Shown here: piece by piece, positions 33,669-41,737 of the stretch | Layout of the letters: the number at the start of each line of letters is the position of its first letter | Numbering within the stretch: position 1 is the first letter of the stretch | Origin: Pseudomonadales bacterium | GTDB taxonomy: Bacteria > Pseudomonadota > Gammaproteobacteria > Pseudomonadales > Halieaceae | Direction of reading: 5' to 3' | Length of the DNA: 64,000 nt | Assembly: GCA_024234815.1 (NCBI GenBank) | Contig: JACKNO010000002.1 | Coordinates: 124,001 to 188,000 of the forward strand | Program-made: the position numbers and the translations under genes | The notes under the pieces: generated by a model | Databases searched by the model: none | What the model was told of the DNA's origin: nothing | The model's input: the letters and a program-made list of their open reading frames with translations, nothing else

Positions 33669-35159
33669 ATGCCCGCTATCACTTTTACCGCTCGCAATAT
33701 CCAGGACATCACCAAGGGCAGCAGCCAGTGTGCAATCCTGCCCATGTACCAACAGAAGAAACTCTCCGATGAAGCGCAGCTGCTCGACGATGCCGCAGGC
33801 GGTACCATCAAGGCGGCCATGGCCCTGGGAGACTTTTCCGGCAAGGCTGGTGAGAGCTGCTTCCTGCCCGGCGCCGGCGGCGCGAAGCGCCTGTTGCTGG
33901 TGGGCTGTGGCGTCCGCTCTGCATTCGACCGCGGCGCGGCGCGGGAATTTGTCCGCACCCTGGCCAAAGCCCTGAACGCCACCCAGGCGAAAGACGCAGT
34001 GCTGCACGCACAGAAGTTCGAGGTGAAGGACGCGTCCCAGGGCTGGCTGTTCAACACCATCGCCCGCGAAATCACCCGCGCCAGCTATCGTTATACCGAG
34101 ACCGTATCCAAGCCCAAGCAGGCGATGAAACTGGCGCGCCTGGTAGTCAACACCGGGGACAACGCCAAGGCGAAAGCGGGGCAGCAGGCGCTGGACAGCG
34201 GTGCGGCGATGGGCCGTGGCATCAACGAGGCGCGCAGGCTGGCAGACCTGCCGGGCAACATCTGCACCCCGACCTACCTCGCCCAGCAGGCCCGCAAACT
34301 GGCGCGTGAGCACGCTAAAGTCAGCACCACCGTGCTCGAAGAAAAGAAAATGAAAGAGCTGGGAATGGGCTCGCTGCTGTCTGTCACCGCGGGCACCGAC
34401 CAGCCAGCCAAGCTCATCGTGATGAACTACAAGGGCGGCAAGACCGGGGACAAGCCCTATGTCCTGGTGGGCAAGGGCATTACCTTCGACAGCGGCGGTA
34501 TTTCGCTCAAGCCGGGCGCCAAGATGGATGAAATGAAATACGACATGGGCGGGGCCGCCAGTGTTTTCGGCACTCTCAACGCCGTGGTTGAAATGGGCCT
34601 GCCGATCAACGTCGTGGGCATTGTCGCCGCCGCAGAGAACATGCCCAGCGGCGGTGCAACCAAGCCCGGAGATGTGGTGACCAGCATGTCGGGCAAAACC
34701 ATCGAAGTGCTGAACACGGACGCGGAGGGCCGCCTGGTGCTGTGCGACGCGCTCACTTTTGCCGCGCGCTTTAAACCGAAGGTGGTTATCGATATCGCGA
34801 CACTGACCGGTGCATGCGTTGTCGCGCTGGGCTCTCACGCCACAGGCCTGTATGCCAACCAGGACAAACTCGCCCGGCAGCTGCTGGATGCCGGCGACGA
34901 GAGCCACGACCGGGCCTGGCGTATGCCCCTGTGGGATGACTACCAGAAGCAGTTGGACACCAACTTCGCCGACGTGGCCAATATAGGTGGGCCCGGTGGC
35001 GGCAGTGTCACCGCCGCCTGTTTCCTCGCCCGCTTTACCGAGGACTACCACTGGGCACACCTGGATATAGCGGGTTCCGCATGGGACAGCGCGCCCAAGG
35101 GCGCCACCGGGCGCCCCGTGGGCCTGCTGACCCAGTACCTGATGGAGCGCGCGCACTGA
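33669..35159 (+). CDS. pepA: Leucyl aminopeptidase PepA (M17)
   Basis: Cytosolic hexameric leucine aminopeptidase of 496 residues that removes N-terminal amino acids; in E. coli PepA also acts as a DNA-binding architectural protein. Metal and catalytic motifs are visible: GKGITFDSGGISLKPG (about 273-288), MKYDMGGAASV (about 293-303) and NTDAEGRL (about 351-358) with the conserved arginine. Family length is about 495-503. The gene order pepA-holC-valS is common in gammaproteobacteria. The preceding RDD gene is on the same strand. Confidence 0.96.
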   Translation: MPAITFTARNIQDITKGSSQCAILPMYQQKKLSDEAQLLDDAAGGTIKAAMALGDFSGKAGESCFLPGAGGAKRLLLVGCGVRSAFDRGAAREFVRTLAKALNATQAKDAVLHAQKFEVKDASQGWLFNTIAREITRASYRYTETVSKPKQAMKLARLVVNTGDNAKAKAGQQALDSGAAMGRGINEARRLADLPGNICTPTYLAQQARKLAREHAKVSTTVLEEKKMKELGMGSLLSVTAGTDQPAKLIVMNYKGGKTGDKPYVLVGKGITFDSGGISLKPGAKMDEMKYDMGGAASVFGTLNAVVEMGLPINVVGIVAAAENMPSGGATKPGDVVTSMSGKTIEVLNTDAEGRLVLCDALTFAARFKPKVVIDIATLTGACVVALGSHATGLYANQDKLARQLLDAGDESHDRAWRMPLWDDYQKQLDTNFADVANIGGPGGGSVTAACFLARFTEDYHWAHLDIAGSAWDSAPKGATGRPVGLLTQYLMERAH

Positions 35160-35181
35160 TGCCCCGGTACACCCGCGCGGT

Positions 35182-35610
35182 GTGCACAGCGTGACCCGGG
35201 TCGGCTTCTACGTGGTTCAGGCCAGCGACCAGGCGCAACGGCTGCAGGTTGCCGTGCGCCTTGCCGACAAGGCCTTCCAGCACGGGCACAATATTTTTAT
35301 CAATGCGGCCGATGAAGAGCAGGCCAGGCAACTGGATGAGCTGTTGTGGACACACCGGCCAGCCAGCTTCCTGCCGCACGGCCTGCACAACGACGAACTG
35401 TCCGACACCATCGCCATCGGCTGGGGCCAGGAACCGGAAGGCCACAACGATCTCCTGATCAACCTGCAGCTGGAAATACCGGGGTTTTTCAGTCGCTTTC
35501 GCCGGGTTGCCGAAGTGGTTACCCAGGATCCATCCAGCCTTGACGCGCTGCGCCGCTCCTGGCGGTTCTACAAGGAGCGCGGTTATCAACTCGAAAAGCA
35601 CGACCTTTAG
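35182..35610 (+). CDS. holC: DNA polymerase III subunit chi HolC
   Basis: A 142-residue accessory subunit of the clamp loader that binds single-strand DNA-binding protein. Typical features are TRVGFYVVQ at the start, LADKAFQHGHNIFINAAD (near 27-44), LLWTHRPASFLPH (near 54-66) and RRSWRFYKERGYQLEKHD at the end. Start is GTG at 35182 or 35191; both fit. Located 22 bases after pepA and 71 bases before valS, as usual in this order. Confidence 0.93.
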   Translation: MHSVTRVGFYVVQASDQAQRLQVAVRLADKAFQHGHNIFINAADEEQARQLDELLWTHRPASFLPHGLHNDELSDTIAIGWGQEPEGHNDLLINLQLEIPGFFSRFRRVAEVVTQDPSSLDALRRSWRFYKERGYQLEKHDL

Positions 35611-35634
35611 GCAGCCTTTGCAGTAGCGTATAAT
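35606..35634 (+). promoter_or_regulatory. Probable sigma-70 promoter of valS
   Basis: A perfect TATAAT at 35629-35634 is 17 bp from a weak -35-like TTTAGG at 35606-35611, which overlaps the holC stop. Predicted start of transcription is near 35641, about 40 bases before the valS ATG. Confidence 0.5.
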
Positions 35635-35681
35635 TCCCGCTTTTTAACCCTACGGTTCACCCCCAACGGATTCCCATACCA

Positions 35682-38450
35682 ATGGAAAAGACCTTCCAGC
35701 CCGCCGATATCGAGACCCGCCTTTACCAGCAATGGGAGGAGCAGGGCTACTTCGCGCCACAGGGCGGCGACTCCGCCTATTGCATCATGATTCCACCGCC
35801 TAACGTTACCGGCAGCCTCCACATGGGTCACGGCTTCCAGGAAGCGATCATGGACGCGTTGATCCGATACCACCGGATGAGCGGCTACAACACCTTGTGG
35901 CAGGTCGGCACCGACCACGCGGGAATCGCCACTCAGATGGTGGTGGAAAGGCAGTTGGAAGCCCAGGGTGTAAGCCGGCATGACCTGGGACGTGAAGAGT
36001 TCGTCAAAAAGGTCTGGGAGTGGAAAGAAGAGTCAGGCGGTACGATCACTCGCCAGTTGCGCCGTCTCGGCACCTCCCTGGACTGGTCCCGGGAGCGGTT
36101 TACCATGGACCCGGGGCTCAGCGCTGCGGTGCAGGACGTCTTCATACGCCTTTACCGCGAGGGCCTGATATACCGCGGCAAACGGCTGGTTAACTGGGAC
36201 CCCGTACTGCATACCGCTATTTCCGACCTGGAGGTTGTATCCGAGGAAGAGCAGGGACAGCTCTGGCACTTCCGCTATCCGCTGGCCGGCGGCGAGGGTC
36301 ATCTCACCGTGGCAACCACCCGACCTGAAACGATGCTGGGTGACACCGCCGTCGCCGTACATCCCGATGATGAACGGTATTCGCACCTGATCGGAAGAAT
36401 GGTGGAACTCCCTCTGACCGGGCGCCAGATTCCGGTTATCGCCGATGACTACGTCGATCGGGAGTTCGGCACGGGTGTGGTAAAAATCACGCCCGCCCAC
36501 GATTTCAACGACTATGAGGTGGGGCGCCGTCACGGGCTTCCCACTATCAACCTGTTCGATGACGATGCGGCCCTCAACGATGAAGCGCCGCCCGCGTATC
36601 GTGGACTGGATCGATTTGAAGCGCGCAAGCGCATAGTCGCCGATCTCGATAAACAGGGCCTGCTGGAAAAGGTGGATGATCACACCCTGCGAGTGCCCAG
36701 GGGAGACCGCACCGGCGTGGTGATAGAGCCCTACCTGACAGACCAGTGGTACGTCGATGCCCGGGAACTGGCAAAACCCGCCATCGCGGCGGTGGAGAAC
36801 GGCGACATCCGCTTTGTGCCAAGGCAGTGGGAAAACACCTATTTCGCGTGGATGCGCGATATACAGGACTGGTGTATCAGCCGTCAGTTGTGGTGGGGGC
36901 ATCGCATTCCCGCCTGGTATGACGAGGCGGGGAACTTCTACGTGGGCGCCAGCGAGAGCGAGGTTCGCGCCGAAAACGCCCTGGGTGACGAAATTGCGCT
37001 GACCCAGGATAACGATGTACTCGATACCTGGTTCTCCTCCGCCCTGTGGACTTTCTCTACCCTTGGCTGGCCCGAGGAAACCCCCGAACTGGCTACGTTC
37101 CACCCTACTTCCGTGCTGGTCACCGGCTTTGACATTATTTTCTTCTGGGTTGCCCGGATGATCATGATGACGCTGCACCTGCGCAAGGAAGTACCGTTTC
37201 ACACGGTGTACGTACACGGACTCGTGCGGGATGGCGAAGGCCAGAAAATGTCGAAGTCCAAGGGTAACGTCATCGATCCCATTGACCTGATCGACGGAAT
37301 CGACCTGGAGACGCTGGTCAGCAAACGCACCGCCGGCATGATGCAGCCCCAACTGGCCGAAAAAATTGACAAGGCGACACGCAGGCAATTCCCCGAGGGC
37401 ATCGCGGCCTATGGCACCGACGCACTGCGCTTTACCTACTATTCACTCGCGTCCACCGGTCGCGATATCAAGTTTGATATCGGTCGCATCGAGGGCTACC
37501 GCAACTTCTGCAACAAGATCTGGAACGCAGCGCGCTACGTGCTGATGAATTGTGAAGGCCAGGACTGTGGCGTTGACAGCGAGGCGCCTGTAGAGCTGAG
37601 CCTTGCCGACCGCTGGATAGTGAGCAAATTGCAGGCGACCACTGCGGAGGTCGCCCACGCGGTGGCGGCTTACCGCTTTGATCACGCGTCACAGGCACTG
37701 TATGAATTTATCTGGAACGAATACTGTGACTGGTATCTGGAACTGTCCAAGCCGGTACTGTGGGACGACAACGCCAGCGCCGAGGCCAAGCGCGGCACCA
37801 GGCGCACACTGCTACAGGTTCTGGAGACCACGCTGCGGCTGCTACATCCCTTTATGCCTTTTATTACCGAGGAAATCTGGCAAACCGTCGGCCCTCTCGC
37901 CGGCAGGACGGGGCCAACCATCATGCTTCAGCCGTACCCCCAGGGCTCCGAGAAAGGCGTGGACAGTGGCGCAAACGCGGATATAGAATGGCTCAAAGGC
38001 GTCATTATAGGTATTCGAAATATCCGCGGTGAGATGAATATTCCACCCGGAAAAGAGCTTTCCGTTCTCCTTCGCAACGGTGACGAACACGACAGGAACC
38101 GTCTCCTGGAGAATGCACAGTACCTCAGAAAACTGGCGAAGCTCGCAGACATGAGCTGGCTCGAAGCGGGAGATGAAGGGCCGGTAGCGGCAACTGCACT
38201 GGTAGGTGAGCTGGAAATACTGGTGCCAATGGCGGGACTCATAGACAGGGATGCTGAACTACAGCGCCTCGCCCGGGAAATAGACAAACTGGAGAAAGAT
38301 CTGTCGCGCATCAGGGCTAAGCTGGGTAACAGCGAATTCGTCGACAAGGCCCCCGCCCCGGTCGTGGCAAAAGAACAGGAGAAAATGCAGGCGCAGCAGC
38401 AGGCGCTGGCAACGTTACAGGAGCAGGAGCGACATATCCGGCAAATGTAA
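35682..38450 (+). CDS. valS: Valyl-tRNA synthetase
   Basis: Class I aminoacyl-tRNA synthetase of 922 residues charging tRNA-Val. It shows PPPNVTGSLHMGHGF (HIGH motif as HMGH, near 42-56), the class I editing domain in the middle (TTRPETMLGDTAV near 208-220, DFNDYEVGRRHGL), and KMSKSKGN (near 523-530). The C-terminal coiled-coil arm is also present (LQRLAREIDKLEKDLSRIR). Length is normal. Essential housekeeping gene placed after holC. Confidence 0.97.
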   Translation: MEKTFQPADIETRLYQQWEEQGYFAPQGGDSAYCIMIPPPNVTGSLHMGHGFQEAIMDALIRYHRMSGYNTLWQVGTDHAGIATQMVVERQLEAQGVSRHDLGREEFVKKVWEWKEESGGTITRQLRRLGTSLDWSRERFTMDPGLSAAVQDVFIRLYREGLIYRGKRLVNWDPVLHTAISDLEVVSEEEQGQLWHFRYPLAGGEGHLTVATTRPETMLGDTAVAVHPDDERYSHLIGRMVELPLTGRQIPVIADDYVDREFGTGVVKITPAHDFNDYEVGRRHGLPTINLFDDDAALNDEAPPAYRGLDRFEARKRIVADLDKQGLLEKVDDHTLRVPRGDRTGVVIEPYLTDQWYVDARELAKPAIAAVENGDIRFVPRQWENTYFAWMRDIQDWCISRQLWWGHRIPAWYDEAGNFYVGASESEVRAENALGDEIALTQDNDVLDTWFSSALWTFSTLGWPEETPELATFHPTSVLVTGFDIIFFWVARMIMMTLHLRKEVPFHTVYVHGLVRDGEGQKMSKSKGNVIDPIDLIDGIDLETLVSKRTAGMMQPQLAEKIDKATRRQFPEGIAAYGTDALRFTYYSLASTGRDIKFDIGRIEGYRNFCNKIWNAARYVLMNCEGQDCGVDSEAPVELSLADRWIVSKLQATTAEVAHAVAAYRFDHASQALYEFIWNEYCDWYLELSKPVLWDDNASAEAKRGTRRTLLQVLETTLRLLHPFMPFITEEIWQTVGPLAGRTGPTIMLQPYPQGSEKGVDSGANADIEWLKGVIIGIRNIRGEMNIPPGKELSVLLRNGDEHDRNRLLENAQYLRKLAKLADMSWLEAGDEGPVAATALVGELEILVPMAGLIDRDAELQRLAREIDKLEKDLSRIRAKLGNSEFVDKAPAPVVAKEQEKMQAQQQALATLQEQERHIRQM

Positions 38451-38540
38451 CAACACCTCGGTATCAGGGATTTCGAGTCTTCACCGTCCCCCGGTCGGTA
38501 AAGCGCAATAAAAGCAAAATGAAAGTCCGAGGAAAATGGC

Positions 38541-38753
38541 ATGACAGATCGCGTAAGCGGTACGGTAAAGTGGTTCAATAACGCCAAGGGGTTTGGCTTC
38601 ATCACTCGCGAGGAAAGCGAGGATGACGTTTTTGTACATTTCCGCTCCATTCAGGGTGACGGCTATCGCACGCTGAACGAAGGCCAGGTCGTTGAGTTCA
38701 AGTTAGTGGAAGGACCCAAGGGCTTGCAGGCTGAGGAAGTCATGAAGCTGTAG
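38541..38753 (+). CDS. Cold-shock protein (CspA family)
   Basis: A 70-residue RNA chaperone with the OB-fold cold-shock domain: TVKWFNNAKGFGFIT (RNP1, about 8-22) and VFVHFRSIQG (RNP2, about 30-39). AGGAAAATGGC precedes the ATG. The FVHFRSIQGDGYRTLNEGQ stretch is shared with the next gene, a membrane-anchored version. Which csp paralog it is cannot be decided. Confidence 0.93.
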   Translation: MTDRVSGTVKWFNNAKGFGFITREESEDDVFVHFRSIQGDGYRTLNEGQVVEFKLVEGPKGLQAEEVMKL

Positions 38754-38972
38754 CTACGGGCGCAGGGTCAACGCGCCGGGTCCGGATTCACGAAGTTGGT
38801 TTATCGTGCACTGTTGTCAGCAGCGAGCGCGCGGCGTTTCATGTTTTCCCCTCGAAGCTCCATCGTTATTCCCTATTCTTCTGTCGTATACCTGCCTCCA
38901 GCGCGGAATGGTGATAAACTTGCGCCGCATTCACGCCCCCGCCATTGCCGGGCATAAATCCTCGAGAGGAAA

Positions 38973-39443
38973 TTGATGAACCTTTACGTAAAACTCCTGA
39001 TCAGTCTTGCCATCGCCGCAATCGCAACCGCGCTCATTACCTGGTTCACCGGCAACAACCACGCCTTCCTGCCACTGTTCATCGCATTTTGCGGAGCGAC
39101 CGTCAGCACCGCCCTGCTGGTTTCCATTCCCGGCCGCAGTGCGGCCCCGGCACAGGGTGGCAAGGTGAAAAAAGCACGCCCCGCGGCAAAGCCGAACAAG
39201 GCGAAGTCCAGCCCGCAAGCAGCCGCGCCTGATGGCCCGCGTGAGCACGGAGTGGTTAAATGGTTCAACGTATCCAAGGGTTTCGGGTTCATCACAAAAG
39301 ACGATGGCGAGGAGATATTCGTGCACTTTCGCTCGATCCGCGGCGCCGGTCGACGCGGCCTGAAGGACGGCCAGCGAGTCACTTTCGTTGTTGCGGACAG
39401 TGACAAGGGACCCCAGGCTGAAGATGTAGAAGGGCTGGATTAA
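38973..39443 (+). CDS. Membrane-anchored cold-shock-domain protein
   Basis: A 156-residue protein with two N-terminal membrane helices (about 6-26 and 32-53). A flexible, lysine- and proline-rich linker follows (about 55-85, with KKARPAAKPNKAK). The C-terminal CSD has VVKWFNVSKGFGFIT (RNP1) and IFVHFRSIRGAG (RNP2), about 93-120. Most Csp proteins are free in the cytosol; this one would hold an RNA-binding domain at the inner face of the membrane. Start may be either of two adjacent ATGs (38973 or 38976). It is about 220 bases after the free csp gene. Confidence 0.82.
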   Translation: MMNLYVKLLISLAIAAIATALITWFTGNNHAFLPLFIAFCGATVSTALLVSIPGRSAAPAQGGKVKKARPAAKPNKAKSSPQAAAPDGPREHGVVKWFNVSKGFGFITKDDGEEIFVHFRSIRGAGRRGLKDGQRVTFVVADSDKGPQAEDVEGLD

Positions 39444-39595
39444 GCGCCCCGCGGCGCATGTGGACCGCACCACCCGTACGGTCCGCTCGTTCCACTGCAG
39501 GCCGGCACTCGGCTGGCTTGCCCCAAGCAACAACGCAGGAATTCAAATTGAGCAAGAAAAAGCCGATAACCGCGAGGCGTTTTCGCGGCATAACG

Positions 39596-40171
39596 ATGCC
39601 CACATCGTCCCACCCCATGATTCGCAAAGTGAAACGCGAGGGAAACTACCCCTCCATTCACGGCAACAAGTTGTGGAAGTCCACCTGTCTCATCATGGAC
39701 TATCTCAAGCAAAATCCGCCCGAGTACGCGAACACGGTGATCGATGTCGGCTGCGGCTGGGGCGCCTCCGGCATATGGTGCGCTAAAAAACTGGGTTCGG
39801 AGGTGACCTCCATGGACGCCGACCCTGATGTCTTCCCCTTCCTGGATGTCGCCGCAGAACTGAACGGGGTGGAGACCACGCAACTGGTATCACGATTCGA
39901 GAAATTGACCACCCGCCAGTTGTCGCAATTCGACATGCTCATCGCCGCCGATATCTGTTTCTGGGACGAACTGGTGGACCCGGTTTTCAAAATGGTGAAC
40001 CGGGCGGTAAAAGCGGGCGTCAAACATATCCTGATCGCGGACCCGGAACGCCCCACCTTCCATGAAATGGCCGAACGTTGCGTAGAGCGCCACTGCGCTG
40101 AACTTGTCGAATGGGAAACACGCAAGCCGATCAAGGCAAAGGGCGCAATCATGGTTATCCACAACGCCTGA
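39596..40171 (+). CDS. Class I SAM-dependent methyltransferase
   Basis: A 191-residue seven-strand methyltransferase. SAM motif I is visible as VIDVGCGWGASGI (about 47-59), then MDADPDVFPFL and the acidic post-I loop LIAADICFWDE (about 108-118). This resembles the METTL/ETFB-lysine-methyltransferase-like group, which modifies proteins or small molecules. The ATG at 39596 is used; a TTG at 39548 with AGGA upstream is in frame and gives 16 more residues. Its stop lies only three bases from the convergent neighbour's stop. Substrate unknown. Confidence 0.78.
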   Translation: MPTSSHPMIRKVKREGNYPSIHGNKLWKSTCLIMDYLKQNPPEYANTVIDVGCGWGASGIWCAKKLGSEVTSMDADPDVFPFLDVAAELNGVETTQLVSRFEKLTTRQLSQFDMLIAADICFWDELVDPVFKMVNRAVKAGVKHILIADPERPTFHEMAERCVERHCAELVEWETRKPIKAKGAIMVIHNA

Positions 40172-40174
40172 AAA

Positions 40175-41509
40175 CTATTTCATTACCTGGTAGTCCCGCT
40201 GCAGGTGCAACTCTGCCTGCGGTTCGCCGTCCACGATACGCGGTCGAAATCGGGTCTTGGCGAGGTTGCGCCTGACCCTGCCCGCCTTGCTTTCGTTCTC
40301 GCTGGCCAGAGCAACCGCCTCGATGTTTTGCGCCTTGCCACTGGCGGATACATCAAACCGGGCCTGTATAACAATGGGAGCACTGTCATCGCCAGGCGTT
40401 CGCGGTTGCCAGAAGGCGCCATTCGCGGGCAATTCAACCGGTTCACCCAGCCATTGCTGAAGCAGGTCACTCTGGCCGGCCTGCTCCAGCAGTTTTTCCA
40501 CCTGCGCATAAGCCTCCTGCGCTTCAGCGCCGCGGTCGTTCCACTGGTTCCAGTCCGCAAGCTCCAGCCAGACGCCGGCCCGCTCCTGCAGTTGGTCCGG
40601 CGCGGCGCGCTCGATAAGTTCCTCGAGCAGAGTCCTGCCCCGCGATAGCGCGGTGCGCTGGTAGGACTCGAGCCGATGCTGGTAAGTATCCTTCTCGTCC
40701 CACGCCGTGGGTATGCCTACGCTGCCACCGGCAGTGCTGGTTTCAAGATTGGGCTTGTAGCGGTCCCGCAGCAGGTACAGATTGCGCAACTGGCTGAGCG
40801 TCAGGGCGCGGTAAACCTGGAAATCCACGGCCGGATCCTGCGCCACATCTTCCAGCAATTGCTCATTGAGGGAATACATATCGAACATGCGCCGGGTCTC
40901 CTGCTCATCCAGTTCCAGACGCACAGCCTCGCGTTGCCAGCGCAGGTATTCCAGGGCCGCATTGAGGCGCACAGGTGTATACGGCGGGCGGCCGCTGCCG
41001 TACAACCTGAAGAAGTACTCGTAGCGGGCATCCAGTGTGGCCATGTCGCCGGTCATACGGTAGGTTTCGAACAACTCCCGCAGGATGGGAACCTGGTTTT
41101 CGCTGTACAGGCCCTCGTTGATCCTCACGACATGCAAGGCGCGCTGGTAAGCCTGCTGCGCCTGCAGGAGGTTGCCATTGCGGCGATGGAGGCGGGCGAG
41201 ATCCGCCAGCGGCTCCGCCAGGGTATCCGCGTACGGCCCCCCCTCCCCCTCCAGCAGCTCGAGTTGGCGCTCAAAGCTGGCGCTGCCCGGCGCAGCATCC
41301 GCGGCCGGATCCGCTTCCGGCCAGGGTTTAACGACGCCGGCATCGGGCCAGCTTTCACCGAGCCGGACAAACTGCTCCCCGTACGGCGTGGGGGTTGCCG
41401 CCATGAGTCGCAGCGGCTGCGCCGCGAGGGCGCAACACAGGGCCAGCAGGCACAAGGACAAACGCCTCCTGCCCGGACACGAAGGACAATTATTCAGCTT
41501 GCCGGCCAT
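40175..41509 (-). CDS. Exported TPR-like protein with TonB-C-like end
   Basis: A 444-residue protein with an N-terminal signal (RRLSLCLLALCCALAAQPLRL, about 15-35). The central part has helical, TPR-like repeats (LAEPLADLARLHRRNGNLLQAQQAYQRAL near 96-124, AQEAYAQVEKLLEQAG near 330-345). The last 80 residues read PIVIQARFDVSASGKAQNIEAV and then ...RRNLAKTRFRPRIVDGEP. That layout resembles the TonB C-terminal domain used for periplasmic protein contacts. Probably periplasmic. No gene name can be assigned. Confidence 0.68.
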   Translation of the reverse strand: MAGKLNNCPSCPGRRRLSLCLLALCCALAAQPLRLMAATPTPYGEQFVRLGESWPDAGVVKPWPEADPAADAAPGSASFERQLELLEGEGGPYADTLAEPLADLARLHRRNGNLLQAQQAYQRALHVVRINEGLYSENQVPILRELFETYRMTGDMATLDARYEYFFRLYGSGRPPYTPVRLNAALEYLRWQREAVRLELDEQETRRMFDMYSLNEQLLEDVAQDPAVDFQVYRALTLSQLRNLYLLRDRYKPNLETSTAGGSVGIPTAWDEKDTYQHRLESYQRTALSRGRTLLEELIERAAPDQLQERAGVWLELADWNQWNDRGAEAQEAYAQVEKLLEQAGQSDLLQQWLGEPVELPANGAFWQPRTPGDDSAPIVIQARFDVSASGKAQNIEAVALASENESKAGRVRRNLAKTRFRPRIVDGEPQAELHLQRDYQVMK

Positions 41510-41737
41510 TTACCCGTTACACATCTGGCGAGAAACCCTCGTAAAATGATATAAGGGCCACAAGATCACCAAGTCGCCCGCGCGATCGAAACGTAGCAAC
41601 AACATGACACGCGGGCGCTGTTCCTGCAAGACAGTTGATGCTTTTTGCATTGCGTGGACTTGTGGCTGGCGTGGCACCAACGGACACCCGCCAGGCACTC
41701 ACATCGGTGACTCGCAAGCGGCGAGCGAAGGGCTTAT

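Noticed and set aside
33648..37388. Minus-strand open frames of 450-500 codons across pepA and valS
   Set aside because: They are antisense to pepA and valS, which have full catalytic motifs. No independent motif or ribosome site supports the shadows.
40676..41554. Plus-strand 292-codon frame opposite the TPR protein
   Set aside because: Shadow of the minus-strand gene, which has a signal peptide and repeats; no motif on the plus frame.
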